DNA of 64,000 nucleotides, taken from contig NZ_SNZJ01000015.1 in the NCBI RefSeq assembly GCF_004363555.1, forward strand, positions 41,990 through 105,989, in the 5' to 3' direction. The notes under the pieces were generated by a model. That model was not told the DNA's origin. It saw only the letters and a list, made by a program, of their open reading frames with translations, and ran no database searches. Positions 19,411-28,445 of this stretch are shown here, piece by piece (within the stretch, counting starts at the first letter, position 1; each line of letters starts with the position of its first letter). The stretch is from Halomonas ventosae (GTDB lineage: Bacteria > Pseudomonadota > Gammaproteobacteria > Pseudomonadales > Halomonadaceae). The position numbers were made by a program, and so were the translations under genes.

Positions 19411-20913
19411 ATGACGCTGGCAATCATCCACACCCGGGCCGGCCTCGGACTCGAGGCGCCCGAGGTGCTGGTGGAGGTACACCTGGCCAACGGCCTGCCC
19501 GGCATGACCCTGGTGGGTCTGCCGGAGGCCGCCGTCAAGGAGAGCCGCGAGCGGGTGCGCAGTGCCCTGGTGAACGCCGGATTCGACTTCCCGTTGCGGC
19601 GGATAACCCTCAACCTGGCGCCCGCCGACCTGCCTAAGGAGGGGGGCCGCTTCGACCTGCCCATCGCCCTGGGCCTGCTGGTGGCCTCCGGCCAGGTGCC
19701 GCCCGAAGCGCTGGCGGGCGTCGAGTGCGCGGGCGAGCTGGCCCTGGATGGCCGCCTGCGCCCGGTGTCCGGCGTCCTGCCGCTGGCCATGGCGACACAC
19801 CGCGCCGGCCGGCGCCTGATCGTGCCGCGGGCCAACGCCGACGAGGCGGCCCTGGCCGGCGACCTCGAGGTACTGCCGGCGGATCACCTGCTGGAGGTGG
19901 TGGCCCACCTGCTGGGCCAGTCGCCCATCTCGCCCCACCGCGCCCCGACAGCCGTCCTGGCCCCCGAGGCGGGCCCTGACCTGGCGGAGGTGCGTGGCCA
20001 GCACCAGGCCCGTCGCGCCCTGGAAGTGGCCGCCGCCGGCGGGCATAACCTGCTGTTCGCCGGCCCGCCCGGGACCGGCAAGACCATGCTGGCCAGCCGC
20101 CTGCCGGGCATCCTGCCGCCGCTCTCCGAGGAGGAGGCTCTCGAGGTGGCGGCCATCCGCTCGGTCAGCGGGCTTTCGCATGCGGAGGAGTGGGGCGTGC
20201 GCCCCTTCCGTGCCCCGCACCATACCGCCAGTGCCGTGGCCCTGGTGGGTGGCGGCTCCCGGCCGCGGCCCGGCGAGATCTCCCTGGCCCACCGCGGGGT
20301 GCTGTTCCTCGACGAGCTGCCGGAGTTCTCGCGACACGTGCTGGAGGTGATGCGCGAGCCCATGGAGTCGGGGCAGATCCATATCGCCCGGGCCAGCCAC
20401 GAGCGGCGCTACCCTGCGGGGTTCCAGCTGGTGGCGGCCATGAATCCCTGCCCCTGCGGCCACCTGGGCGACCCGCGCCAGGCCTGCCATTGCACGGCGG
20501 CCCAGATCCAGCGCTACCAGGCGCGCCTCTCGGGACCATTGCTCGACCGCATCGACCTGCAGGTGGAGGTGCCGGCGCTGGCGCCGGAGCAACTCACTTC
20601 CCGCGAACCGGGGGAGTCCTCGGCGGTGGTGCGCGAGCGGGTGCTGGCGGCGCGCGCGAGGCAGGCGGCCCGGGGCGCGCTGAACGCGCGGCTGGCCGGG
20701 CGGGCCCTGGAGGAGGCTTGCGCCCTGCAGGCGGCGGATCGTGCCTGGCTGGCCAGCGTGCTGGAGCGTCTCAAGCTCTCGGCCCGGGCCTACCACCGGG
20801 TCCTGCGGGTGGCCCTGACCCTCGCCGACCTGGCCGGTGAGGCGCGTCCCGGGCGTGACCAGCTGATCGAGGCGATCGGCTACCGGCAGCTCGATCGCCT
20901 GCTCAAGGGCTGA
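19411..20913 (+). CDS. comM: ComM/YifB-family AAA+ ATPase
   Basis: A 500-residue magnesium-chelatase-like AAA+ protein. An N-terminal Lon-protease-like domain (about 1-170) precedes the ATPase core with Walker A GPPGTGKTM and Walker B LFLDELPEF, then a zinc-finger-like CPCGHLGDPRQACHC and a C-terminal helical lid. ComM is a hexameric branch-migration helicase that extends integration of transforming DNA in naturally competent bacteria; it is also widespread in species not known to be competent. It follows ubiK by 74 bases, as often seen in pseudomonads. Confidence 0.92.
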   Translation: MTLAIIHTRAGLGLEAPEVLVEVHLANGLPGMTLVGLPEAAVKESRERVRSALVNAGFDFPLRRITLNLAPADLPKEGGRFDLPIALGLLVASGQVPPEALAGVECAGELALDGRLRPVSGVLPLAMATHRAGRRLIVPRANADEAALAGDLEVLPADHLLEVVAHLLGQSPISPHRAPTAVLAPEAGPDLAEVRGQHQARRALEVAAAGGHNLLFAGPPGTGKTMLASRLPGILPPLSEEEALEVAAIRSVSGLSHAEEWGVRPFRAPHHTASAVALVGGGSRPRPGEISLAHRGVLFLDELPEFSRHVLEVMREPMESGQIHIARASHERRYPAGFQLVAAMNPCPCGHLGDPRQACHCTAAQIQRYQARLSGPLLDRIDLQVEVPALAPEQLTSREPGESSAVVRERVLAARARQAARGALNARLAGRALEEACALQAADRAWLASVLERLKLSARAYHRVLRVALTLADLAGEARPGRDQLIEAIGYRQLDRLLKG

Positions 20914-20925
20914 GGACCTGACCGC

Positions 20926-21408
20926 TCAGAGGGCGGTGGCGTCCAGGGCCCCGCTGATCTCGCTGCGCCACTCCGGCTCGCCGTTCCCTGCGCGCCGCAG
21001 CTCCAGGCTCAGGCGATAGGGCAGCAGCTCGCGGTCCGAGAGCTGCAGCCGCGGGCCGTCGGCCTCGAGTCGGCTGTCCAGGCGCCACTGGTTGTCGCCG
21101 CCCCCCTCGGCCATGGCGTCCCGCCATTCCAGTACCTGGGGGCCGTCGCTGACCGCCAGCAGGGCGCGGGTCAGGCTCTCGAGCACGCGCTCGTCGCCGA
21201 GCCCCAGGCGCGGGTCGACCTCCGGCCTGGCCAGCAGCAGGACCTGATCGACCGCCGGGCTGGGCAGGGGCGGCGTCGCCGTGAGCCGCTCGGCGGCGCG
21301 CTCGCCCAGCCCGAACAGCGCCTGGCGCAGCGTGGTCGGCTGCTCCGGCGCAGCGGCACAGCCGGCGAGCAGCAGGGTCGCCAGCAGCAGTGGCAGGTGG
21401 GGCTTCAT
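20926..21408 (-). CDS. Unrecognised lipoprotein
   Basis: A 160-residue predicted lipoprotein: signal MKPHLPLLLATLLLAGC with lipobox LAGC, cleavage before C17. The mature part has no motif I recognise; it is rich in Leu/Arg/Glu, with LALVSDGPQVLEW-like beta segments and a C-terminal pattern of short strands (RLSLELRR, EPEWRSEISG). Its ATG overlaps the stop of the upstream hydrolase gene (ATGA), so the two are translationally coupled and may act together at the envelope. Confidence 0.7.
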   Translation of the reverse strand: MKPHLPLLLATLLLAGCAAAPEQPTTLRQALFGLGERAAERLTATPPLPSPAVDQVLLLARPEVDPRLGLGDERVLESLTRALLAVSDGPQVLEWRDAMAEGGGDNQWRLDSRLEADGPRLQLSDRELLPYRLSLELRRAGNGEPEWRSEISGALDATAL

Positions 21409-22379
21409 GGTGAGGTCGCCTCCCGGGGCGGGGTATCGGCCGGTTCCAGTCCGGCAATGAAGCGGTCGAGGACGGTGAACAGCTCGCGGCGAATCGGCTC
21501 GGCCTCGTTGACCAGGTGGTGACGGGCCTCGGGGTGGCGATGGATCTCGGCGGCGGGGAACTTGCGCGCCAGCACCTCGAGGTTCCACTCCCAGTCCACG
21601 GTCAGGTCCTGCTCGCCCTGCAGGATCAGGGTGGGAACCGGGCTCGGCGGCAGTGCCAGCAGCTGCGGCATCCAGCGTCGCATGGCCCCCACCCAGTCCA
21701 TCGCCAGGCGGTCGGCCTGGAGGGGGTCACCCTCGCGCAGGAAGTCGGCGAAGTCGGCATCCGTGGAGTTGGCGCGGAACTTGCGCGGGATCGACTCGAC
21801 GAAGGGGCCCACCAGGCGGTGCAGCCAGCTCGACTGATTCCAGCCCCAGGGGCGCACCAGTGGGGCCAGCAATGCCAGGCCCGACCAGGCGCCGTCGTCG
21901 CCGCGGGTCAGGGCGTCGGTGGCGAGAATCGCCGCCCCGGTACTCTGGCCTACGCCCAGCCAGGGCCGCGGGGCCAGCCCCTCCTCCTCGAGATGTTGCT
22001 GCAGGTGGTGCAGGCAGCTGCCATAGTCACTGAAGTCGTCGATGGAGGCGCGGCGGCCGCTGGAGAGTCCGTGGCCGGGCAGGTCCCATAGCACGACCCG
22101 CCAGCCCCGCGCGAGCAGGCACTCCAGCAGGTGGCGGTAGAGGCCGAGGTGGTCGAAGTAGCCGTGGACCACGAAGGCCGTGCCGATGGGCGCCGCGGGA
22201 CTCCAGACCTGGGTCCAGAGGCGGAAGTCTCCGGCCTCCAGGTACCCCACGTAGAGGCCCACGTGTTCGGCCAGCAGGGGAGCCAGGCCGTAGTGGCCCA
22301 GGTAGCGCTCGAGGTCCTGGCCGGACAGGTCTGCCGGGGCCAGGGGCCCCAGGGCCTGCAGGGGGGTGAAATCGCTCAT
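21405..22379 (-). CDS. Alpha/beta hydrolase (lysophospholipase-like)
   Basis: A 324-residue serine hydrolase of the S33/monoacylglycerol lipase-like group. The oxyanion region VVHGYFDH is near 70, the nucleophile elbow GQSTG at 144-148 (S146), the acid in GEQDLTVDW near 257 and the base in PEARHHLV near 286. No signal peptide is visible, so it is probably cytoplasmic. Lysophospholipase activity is inferred from family resemblance only. It precedes and overlaps the lipoprotein gene. Confidence 0.82.
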   Translation of the reverse strand: MSDFTPLQALGPLAPADLSGQDLERYLGHYGLAPLLAEHVGLYVGYLEAGDFRLWTQVWSPAAPIGTAFVVHGYFDHLGLYRHLLECLLARGWRVVLWDLPGHGLSSGRRASIDDFSDYGSCLHHLQQHLEEEGLAPRPWLGVGQSTGAAILATDALTRGDDGAWSGLALLAPLVRPWGWNQSSWLHRLVGPFVESIPRKFRANSTDADFADFLREGDPLQADRLAMDWVGAMRRWMPQLLALPPSPVPTLILQGEQDLTVDWEWNLEVLARKFPAAEIHRHPEARHHLVNEAEPIRRELFTVLDRFIAGLEPADTPPREATSP

Positions 22380-22501
22380 CGGTTCCTCCGCAATGCCCGT
22401 TCATGCTAGCGCCAAGCCGCCGGCCCGGCCAGCAATGCCTCGGTGGCCGGCCCCGGCCTCATCATTTGGTCTAGCGACGGGCAGCAGACGCCCGCAACGG
22501 G

Positions 22502-22530
22502 TTTACATGTGGAAGTATTTTCCACAAAAT
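22502..22530 (+). promoter_or_regulatory. glcB promoter with IclR-like operator
   Basis: TTTACA (22502-22507) and CAAAAT (22525-22530) are spaced by exactly 17 bases. The spacer contains the perfect palindrome TGTGGAA-GTATT-TTCCACA (22508-22526). Its core TGGAAGTATTTTCCA differs from the IclR consensus TGGAAATNATTTCCA at two places. A repressor of the IclR family would block the promoter directly. Confidence 0.7.
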
Positions 22531-22611
22531 TGGTGATACGCAGTCACCATTCCCTGTCCGGCCGGTCGGTGCCAGGGGGCACCGAGCAGCCAAGCATGAG
22601 GAGCACGACCC

Positions 22612-24786
22612 ATGACCCAACGCATCACTCGCCATCGCCTTCAGGTGGCCGCCGAGCTGGACCGTTTCATCAACGAACAGGCCCTGCCGGGCACCGGTGT
22701 CGACCCCGAGGCCTTCTGGGCCGGCGTCGACGCCCTCTTCCATGATCTGACCCCGCAGAACCGCGAACTGCTCGCCGAGCGCGATCGCCTGCAGGAGCAG
22801 CTCGATGCCTGGCATCGCGAGCACCCCGGCCCGATCCGCGACATGGCCGCCTACCGTGCCTTCCTCGAGGAGATCGGCTACCTGGTCGAGGCACCGGCCA
22901 GCGTCAGCGTGACCACCGCCAACGTCGATCGCGAGATCGCCGTCCAGGCCGGCCCGCAGCTGGTGGTGCCGGTCAACAACCCGCGCTATGCGCTGAACGC
23001 TGGCAACGCCCGCTGGGGCAGCCTCTACGACGCCCTCTACGGCACCGACGCCATCTCCGAGGAGGGCGGGGCCGAGAAGGGCACGAGCTTCAACCCCAAG
23101 CGCGGCGAGAAGGTCATCGGCTATGCCCGCGGCGTGCTCGATCGCGCCGCCCCGCTGGCCACCGGCTCCCACCATGATGCCGTCAAGTACGCGCTGCGTG
23201 ATGGTCACCTGGTGGTCTCGCTGGACGGCGGTCGCGAGACCGGCCTCAAGGACCCGGGCAAGCTGGTGGGCTTCAACGGCCCGGCCGAGAGCCCGGAGTC
23301 CGTGCTGCTCGTCAACCACGGCCTGCACCTGGAGATCCAGATCGACCCGAGCCACCCGATCGGCAAGACTGACCCGGCCGGCGTCAAGGACGTGGTGGTC
23401 GAGGCGGCGCTGACCACCATCATGGACTGCGAGGACTCCGTGGCCGCGGTGGATGCCGAGGACAAGGTCGGGGTCTATGCCAGCTGGCTGGGCCTGATGA
23501 AGGGCGACCTGGAGGAGCAGGTCGAGAAGGGCGGCAAGACCATCACCCGCCGCCTCAATGCCGACCGCACCTGGCAGAATACCGACGGCGGCAGCGTGAC
23601 CCTGCCGGGCCGCTCGCTGATGTTCGTGCGCAACGTGGGCCACCTGATGACCACCCCGGCGGTGCTGGATGCCGAAGGCAACGAGCTGCCCGAGGGCATC
23701 CTCGACGGCATCGTCACCGGCCTGGTCGCCCTGCACGACCTCAAGAAGGGCGAGGGCGAGCCGCGCAACTCGCGCACCGGCTCCATGTACATCGTCAAGC
23801 CGAAGATGCACGGCCCCAAGGAGGTCGCCTTCTCCAATGCGCTGTTCGGGCGCATCGAGGACATCCTCGGCATGGCCCGCGATACCCTGAAGATGGGCAT
23901 CATGGACGAGGAGCGTCGCACCTCGGTCAACCTCAAGGCCTGCATCGCGGAGGCGAGCTCCAGGGTGGTGTTCATCAACACCGGCTTCCTCGACCGCACC
24001 GGCGACGAGATGCACACCGCCATGGAAGCGGGCCCGATGATCCGCAAGGGCGACATGAAGGGCTCTGCCTGGATCCAGGCCTACGAGAAGAACAACGTCC
24101 AGGTTGGCCTGGCCTGCGGCCTGCGCGGCCGCGCCCAGATCGGCAAGGGCATGTGGGCCATGCCGGACCTGATGGCCGCCATGCTCGAGCAGAAGATCGG
24201 CCATCCCAAGGCCGGCGCCAACACCGCCTGGGTGCCGTCGCCCACCGCCGCCACCCTGCACGCCCTGCACTACCACCAGGTGGACGTGGCGGCCCTGCAG
24301 CGCGAGATGGAAGGCCAGGGCGATGTGGACTTCCTGAATGACCTGCTCACCGTGCCGGTGGCCGAGTCGCCGCAGTGGAGCGACGAGGAGCTCCAGCAGG
24401 AGCTGGACAACAACTGCCAGGGCATCCTCGGCTATGTGGTGCGCTGGGTCGAGCACGGCGTGGGTTGCTCCAAGGTGCCGGACATCCATGACGTGGGGCT
24501 GATGGAGGACCGCGCCACCCTGCGGATCTCCAGCCAGCACATCGCCAACTGGCTGCATCATGGCGTGGTCGATGCCGCCCGGGTCCGCGAGACCCTGGAG
24601 CGCATGGCCAAGGTGGTCGACCAGCAGAACGCCGGCGACCCGGAGTACACGCCGATGAGTGCCGACTTCGCCGTCTCGACCGCCTTCCAGGCCGCCAGCG
24701 ACCTGATCTTCAAGGGCCGCGAGCAGCCCGCCGGCTACACCGAGCCGCTGCTGCACCACTGGCGCGCCGTGCACAAGGCCAAGTAA
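22612..24786 (+). CDS. glcB: Malate synthase G
   Basis: A 724-residue cytosolic enzyme condensing glyoxylate with acetyl-CoA to malate. Length and sequence are those of the single-chain G form. Characteristic segments are [18 protein letters not shown] (acidic Mg2+-binding region), [34 protein letters not shown] and [20 protein letters not shown]. It is a lone gene with its own promoter and terminator. The IclR-like operator suggests induction during growth on acetate, glycolate or other two-carbon sources. Confidence 0.97.
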   Translation: MTQRITRHRLQVAAELDRFINEQALPGTGVDPEAFWAGVDALFHDLTPQNRELLAERDRLQEQLDAWHREHPGPIRDMAAYRAFLEEIGYLVEAPASVSVTTANVDREIAVQAGPQLVVPVNNPRYALNAGNARWGSLYDALYGTDAISEEGGAEKGTSFNPKRGEKVIGYARGVLDRAAPLATGSHHDAVKYALRDGHLVVSLDGGRETGLKDPGKLVGFNGPAESPESVLLVNHGLHLEIQIDPSHPIGKTDPAGVKDVVVEAALTTIMDCEDSVAAVDAEDKVGVYASWLGLMKGDLEEQVEKGGKTITRRLNADRTWQNTDGGSVTLPGRSLMFVRNVGHLMTTPAVLDAEGNELPEGILDGIVTGLVALHDLKKGEGEPRNSRTGSMYIVKPKMHGPKEVAFSNALFGRIEDILGMARDTLKMGIMDEERRTSVNLKACIAEASSRVVFINTGFLDRTGDEMHTAMEAGPMIRKGDMKGSAWIQAYEKNNVQVGLACGLRGRAQIGKGMWAMPDLMAAMLEQKIGHPKAGANTAWVPSPTAATLHALHYHQVDVAALQREMEGQGDVDFLNDLLTVPVAESPQWSDEELQQELDNNCQGILGYVVRWVEHGVGCSKVPDIHDVGLMEDRATLRISSQHIANWLHHGVVDAARVRETLERMAKVVDQQNAGDPEYTPMSADFAVSTAFQAASDLIFKGREQPAGYTEPLLHHWRAVHKAK

Positions 24787-24831
24787 GGCCATCGTCGGAG
24801 GGGGCCGGCCTGAGCCGGGCCTCAGACAGCA

Positions 24832-24863
24832 CGCCCCCGCGGCATCGGCCGCGGGGGCGTTTT
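24832..24863 (+). terminator. Intrinsic terminator of glcB
   Basis: CGCCCCCGCGGC and GCCGCGGGGGCG form a 12-bp stem with a 4-base loop, followed by TTTTC. Confidence 0.88.
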
Positions 24864-24974
24864 CATGAGGGGGCCGTCGTTGAAGCGCTCGACGTTCGGC
24901 GACTGTCGGCCAGGGGCCGGCTCGGCTATCGTGGGGCCTGCCTCGCCATCACCACCACCGCAAGGAGCCTGCCG

Positions 24975-25388
24975 ATGACCGTCATGACCGCCGCCGCCAT
25001 CGAGGACTTTCTCGACGAGATCTTCCCCCAGCGGACGGGGACCATCGAGGGCGTCGACGAGATGCGCGCGACCATGAGCCTGGCCATCGAGGACGAGCAC
25101 CTGCGGCCCGGGGCCAGCGTCTCCGGCCCCACCCTGATGGGGCTGGCCGACGTCTGCCTCTACGTGGCGATACTGGCCCAGATCGGCCCCGAGCCCATGG
25201 CCGTGACCAGCGACCTGCATTGCCGCTTCCTGCGCCGGCCCCGGGGCGATCGCGATATCATCGCCAATGCCCGGATCCTCAAGCTGGGGCGCCGCCTGGC
25301 GGTGGGCGAGGTGCAGCTCTTCTCCGACGGCGACGAGCGGCCGGTGGCCCTGGTCACCGCCACCTATGCGCTGCCGGACGGCGACTGA
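24975..25388 (+). CDS. PaaI-type hotdog-fold thioesterase
   Basis: A 137-residue hotdog-fold protein of the PaaI/YbgC-related acyl-CoA thioesterase group. The long central helix carries GPTLMGLADVCLYVAILAQI, where the Asp takes the usual catalytic position, followed by the beta strand pattern AVTSDLHCRFLRRP and VGEVQLFSDGDERPVALVTATY. Its natural acyl-CoA is unknown. The last 25 bases overlap the end of the opposite-strand DUF423 gene. Confidence 0.84.
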   Translation: MTVMTAAAIEDFLDEIFPQRTGTIEGVDEMRATMSLAIEDEHLRPGASVSGPTLMGLADVCLYVAILAQIGPEPMAVTSDLHCRFLRRPRGDRDIIANARILKLGRRLAVGEVQLFSDGDERPVALVTATYALPDGD

Positions 25389-25768
25389 CCCGGAGGCCGG
25401 GCGCGCAGCACCGCCACCGCCAGGGCCAGCCAGCCGCCGATCAACAGCACCCCGCCGATGGGCGTGATCATTCCCAGGCTGGTCGCGCCGGTGAGCGCTA
25501 TGGCGTAGAGCGAGCCCGAGAAGAGCGCCATGCCGGCCGCCCAGAGCCCCATGGCCAGCCGCTGGCCGGCGAGCGATGTTCCGGCGCGCCAGACCAGCAC
25601 CGCCAGCAGCGCCAGGGTATGCCACGCCTGGTAGCGCACCCCGGTCTCGAAGGCCGCCGCCAGCCGCGGGGCCAGCTGCCCCTCCAGCGCATGGGCGCCG
25701 AAGGCGCCGGCCATCACCACCAGGGCGCCGGAGAGCGCCGCGACCAGCCACCATCCCCTGTCCTGCAT
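25364..25768 (-). CDS. DUF423 membrane protein
   Basis: A 134-residue four-helix inner-membrane protein of the DUF423/YgdD family, function unknown. Typical marks are GAFGAHALEGQL near residue 21, RYQAWHTLALL in helix 2 and LFSGSLYAIALTG followed by ITPIGGVLLIGGW. The start at 25768 has AAGGAG seven bases upstream. Its end overlaps the thioesterase gene by 25 bases tail to tail. Confidence 0.88.
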   Translation of the reverse strand: MQDRGWWLVAALSGALVVMAGAFGAHALEGQLAPRLAAAFETGVRYQAWHTLALLAVLVWRAGTSLAGQRLAMGLWAAGMALFSGSLYAIALTGATSLGMITPIGGVLLIGGWLALAVAVLRARPPGQSPSGSA

Positions 25769-25879
25769 ATCGATCTCCTTCTGTCTGCGGGAATCGGTCG
25801 CCACCGTACCCCGGGCGGGTCTTAGCCGCTACAATACGCGCCCCCGGTTGATTCACGCCAAGAAGAGTTGCCCTGCGCC

Positions 25880-26620
25880 ATGACCGACCCGCGACACGAC
25901 GACAAGACCACCGGCCCCGAGGGCCCGGACGCTCCGCTGCACCGCCGCGGCATCAAGAGCTATGTGCTGCGTGCCGGCCGCATGACCCAGGCCCAGACCC
26001 GGGGGCTCGAGGAGGTCTGGCCGCGACTGGGGTTGACGCTGGCCGATGGCCGCCAGGACCTCGACGCCCTGTTCGGGCGTGAGGCGCCCCGGGTGCTGGA
26101 GGTGGGCTTCGGCATGGGGGCCTCCCTGGTCGAGCAGGCCGAGCGCCATCCGGATACCGACTTCATCGGCATCGAGGTGCATGCGCCCGGCGTCGGCAAG
26201 CTGCTCGACGAGGCCGACAAGCGCGGCCTGACCAACCTGCGCGTCTACCGTGAGGACGCCCTGGCGGTGCTCGAGCAGTGCCTGCCCGAGGCAAGCCTCG
26301 ACACCCTGCAGCTGTTCTTCCCCGATCCCTGGCCGAAGAAGAAGCACCACAAGCGGCGAATCGTGCAGCCGGCCTTCGTCGAACTGGTGCGCACCCGCCT
26401 CAAGCCCGGTGGCACCCTGCACATGGCCACCGACTGGGAGGCCTATGCCGAGTGGATGGCCGAGGTGATGGACGCCGCTCCGGGCTTTGCCAACACCGCC
26501 GGCCCCGAGACGGCCCCCTATGTGCCGCGCCCCGAGTTTCGCCCGTTGACCAAGTTCGAGGCGCGCGGGGAGAAGCTGGGGCACGGCGTCTGGGACCTGA
26601 TCTTCAAACGGGTCGACTGA
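25880..26620 (+). CDS. trmB: tRNA (guanine-N7-)-methyltransferase
   Basis: A 246-residue SAM-dependent enzyme making m7G46 in tRNA variable loops. The SAM site is [11 protein letters not shown] near residue 74, and the family signature [17 protein letters not shown] lies near 150. The C-terminal [21 protein letters not shown] is diagnostic. I prefer the ATG at 25880, with AAGAAGAG about 12 bases upstream, over a TTG at 25868 that would touch that site. A TACAAT box at 25830-25835 may be its -10. Confidence 0.95.
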   Translation: MTDPRHDDKTTGPEGPDAPLHRRGIKSYVLRAGRMTQAQTRGLEEVWPRLGLTLADGRQDLDALFGREAPRVLEVGFGMGASLVEQAERHPDTDFIGIEVHAPGVGKLLDEADKRGLTNLRVYREDALAVLEQCLPEASLDTLQLFFPDPWPKKKHHKRRIVQPAFVELVRTRLKPGGTLHMATDWEAYAEWMAEVMDAAPGFANTAGPETAPYVPRPEFRPLTKFEARGEKLGHGVWDLIFKRVD

Positions 26621-26645
26621 CACCCGCCAGGGCCTGTCCCTGTCC

Positions 26646-26678
26646 GCGCCCCCGGCATCCCACAGGTGCCGGGGGCGC
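26646..26678 (+). terminator. Hairpin after trmB
   Basis: A perfect 12-bp stem GCGCCCCCGGCA/TGCCGGGGGCGC with a 9-base loop starts 25 bases after the trmB stop. There is no T-run, so termination efficiency is uncertain. Confidence 0.55.
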
Positions 26679-26721
26679 CGTCGTACGGGGGAAAGGGTCG
26701 TTGTCCGGGTAATGCGATGAA

Positions 26722-26839
26722 GCAAAAGAAAGCCGCCCCGGGCGGGGCGGCAAAGGGACCGTGACTAGCAATGAGAGGGAGAAACCGGGGCAGGAAACTG
26801 GCGGGTCCCTGCCCGGCGTGGCGCCTCATCAACGCCACG
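26722..26839 (-). ncRNA. Candidate iron-responsive small RNA
   Basis: A roughly 117-base transcript is predicted on the minus strand. It begins about 7 bases after a -10 box and opens with a 7-bp stem (26833-26839 with 26817-26823). A second, 9-bp stem follows (26808-26816 with 26785-26794, one bulge), then about 33 unpaired pyrimidine-rich bases including CATTGCT. It ends in a perfect 8-bp GC stem (26744-26751 with 26732-26739) followed by TTTCTTTTGC, an intrinsic terminator and likely Hfq-binding tail. No protein frame fits. A Fur-like box lies just upstream, so a RyhB/PrrF-like role is possible. An alternative is a processed 3' UTR of the AEC gene. Confidence 0.5.
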
Positions 26840-26844
26840 ATCCA

Positions 26845-26899
26845 AGCGTAACCATTCCTGTTTGCGCTGTCAATGCAAATGCGAACGCTTTTCGTTATC
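26845..26899 (-). promoter_or_regulatory. Promoter with Fur-like box for the candidate sRNA
   Basis: On the minus strand TTGACA (26868-26873), 17 bases, then TACGCT (26845-26850). Just upstream, 26878-26896 reads AATGCGAACGCTTTTCGTT, which matches 14 of 19 positions of the Fur-type site AATGAGAATGATTCTCATT and is flanked by GCAAATG and GTTATC, as in many Fur sites. Confidence 0.5.
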
Positions 26900-26908
26900 G
26901 GCATGCCC

Positions 26909-27823
26909 TCAACTGGCGAGACGCAGCCAGAGCGGCAGGGTCACCATGGCCAGCAGCGTCTGGCCGGTGATCAGGGCCGCCATCAGCTCGGCGTCGCCGC
27001 CCAGCTGGCGAGCCAGGATATAGGCCGAGGTGGCGGTGGGCAGGGCGGCGAAGAGCAGCGCCACGTCGCGGGTCACCGGGTCCAGGCCCAGCAGCAGGGC
27101 CAGGGCGAGCACCAGGGCTGGCATCAGGCCCAGCTTGACCAGGTTGGCGGCCCAGACCCCGCGGTCCAGCCTCAGCAGGGCGGCGGGACGCAGCGCCACG
27201 CCCACGGCCACCAGGCCCAGCGGCAGGGCGGCACGCCCCAGCAGCTCCAGGCCGGGCTGGCTCCAGCCGGGCAGCCCGATGCCGCTGAGGTTGAGGACGA
27301 TGCCGGCCACGCAGGCCAGGATCAGCGGGTTGCGGGTCAGGGCGGCGAGGCTCTTGCCCAGGCTCGCCGAGCCCAGGGTGCCGGCCGCGATGAAGCTCGC
27401 CACGCAGAGCACGTTGACGACGGGCACCATCAGCGCCACCGCGACCGCGGCCGCCGTGGCCCCGGCGCCGCCATGCAGGGCGGCGGCCCCGGCTACGCCG
27501 ACATAGGTGTTGAAGCGCAGCGAGCCCTGGAAGGCCGAGGTGAAGGCGGGCGCGTCGAGTCGCAGCCGAGCCCGAAGCCCCCACAGCAGCAGGCCGAACA
27601 GGCCCATGGCGCCGAGCAGGGCAAGGGCCAGGCGGGCCACCGGCACCTGGGCGACGTCCGCGGTGGCCAGGGTCGAGACCAGCATGGCGGGAAACAGCAG
27701 GAAGTAGATCAGCCGTTCCATGCGGGGCCAGAAGTCGCCGCCCGGCTGACGCCACCAGCCGAGCCCGGCGCCCAGCAGGATCAGCAGGAACAGCGGCCCC
27801 AGTGCATTGCCCACGCCTTCCAT
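26909..27823 (-). CDS. AEC-family (auxin efflux carrier-like) transporter
   Basis: A 304-residue inner-membrane protein with about ten helices and the AEC-family two-repeat layout. N-half features are ERLIYFLLFPAMLVSTLA and FQGSLRFNTYVGVA; C-half features are LRLDRGVWAANLVKLGLMPAL and LPTATSAYILARQLGGD. Bacterial AEC members move malonate, malate or similar organic anions, but the substrate here is unknown. The start at 27823 has GGGAGGTG upstream. It diverges from the FixH-like/SCO pair. Confidence 0.85.
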   Translation of the reverse strand: MEGVGNALGPLFLLILLGAGLGWWRQPGGDFWPRMERLIYFLLFPAMLVSTLATADVAQVPVARLALALLGAMGLFGLLLWGLRARLRLDAPAFTSAFQGSLRFNTYVGVAGAAALHGGAGATAAAVAVALMVPVVNVLCVASFIAAGTLGSASLGKSLAALTRNPLILACVAGIVLNLSGIGLPGWSQPGLELLGRAALPLGLVAVGVALRPAALLRLDRGVWAANLVKLGLMPALVLALALLLGLDPVTRDVALLFAALPTATSAYILARQLGGDAELMAALITGQTLLAMVTLPLWLRLAS

Positions 27824-27912
27824 GACACCTCCCTCACGATGCTCCCCCTGCGACATCCTTGCGCACTTCGCCGCAGGCAAATGCTGATAAGCTTACCTCC
27901 ATCCTGCCACCG

Positions 27913-28443
27913 ATGGAGGCCCCGTTCTCCGCCATGCCACAGCGCATCCTGTCGTCGACCGGCGCGGCCCGCCCCCCGCTGCTGCGCCTGCTGATCATCC
28001 TCACCCTGCTGACCCTCGCCGTGGCGCTCTGGTACCTGACCCGCTACAGCCTGCGCGACGAGGCCGGCGTGCAGTGGTCTCCGCCGGTGGAGGCCCCTTG
28101 CGACCTGCATGTGGCCCCCTGCACGGCGCGCCTGGGGCAGGGCATCACGCTGCGCCTGGCGGTCGAGTCCGAGGGTCCCATCCGGGCCCTGGAGCGTCTG
28201 CCGCTGGAGGTGCGCCTGTCGGGTATCGACGCCGAGTCCGCCCGCGTCGACTTCGTCGGCCGCGACATGGACATGGGGCTGCACCGCTTTCCCCTCGAGT
28301 CCGTGGGTGGCGGCGTCTTCCGCGGGGAGGGGCAGGTGGCGATCTGCACCGAGGCGGTCATGCCCTGGCGCGCGAAGGTGGTGGTGGACACCCCGCAGGG
28401 GCGTCTGGGAAGCTGGTTCGACTTTGACGTGGCGAGGCGGTGA
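27913..28443 (+). CDS. FixH/YtkA-like membrane-anchored periplasmic protein
   Basis: A 176-residue protein with one N-terminal membrane helix (LLRLLIILTLLTLAVALWYL) and a periplasmic beta-rich domain. The domain reads LRLAVESEGPIRALERLPLEVRLSG, then DMDMGLHRFPLESVGGGVFRGEG and PWRAKVVVDTPQG, a pattern like FixH/YtkA domains with a conserved M-x-M-G. Such domains are tied to copper handling or oxidase assembly. The start is uncertain: ATG at 27913, or ATG at 27934 with GGAGG 14 bases upstream. It overlaps the SCO gene region closely, so the pair probably acts together. Confidence 0.65.
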   Translation: MEAPFSAMPQRILSSTGAARPPLLRLLIILTLLTLAVALWYLTRYSLRDEAGVQWSPPVEAPCDLHVAPCTARLGQGITLRLAVESEGPIRALERLPLEVRLSGIDAESARVDFVGRDMDMGLHRFPLESVGGGVFRGEGQVAICTEAVMPWRAKVVVDTPQGRLGSWFDFDVARR

Positions 28444-28445
28444 CC

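Noticed and set aside
22471..24792. 773-codon open frame antisense to glcB
   Set aside because: Composition is His/Gly/Leu/Asp-rich with no motif, while glcB on the other strand is unmistakable.
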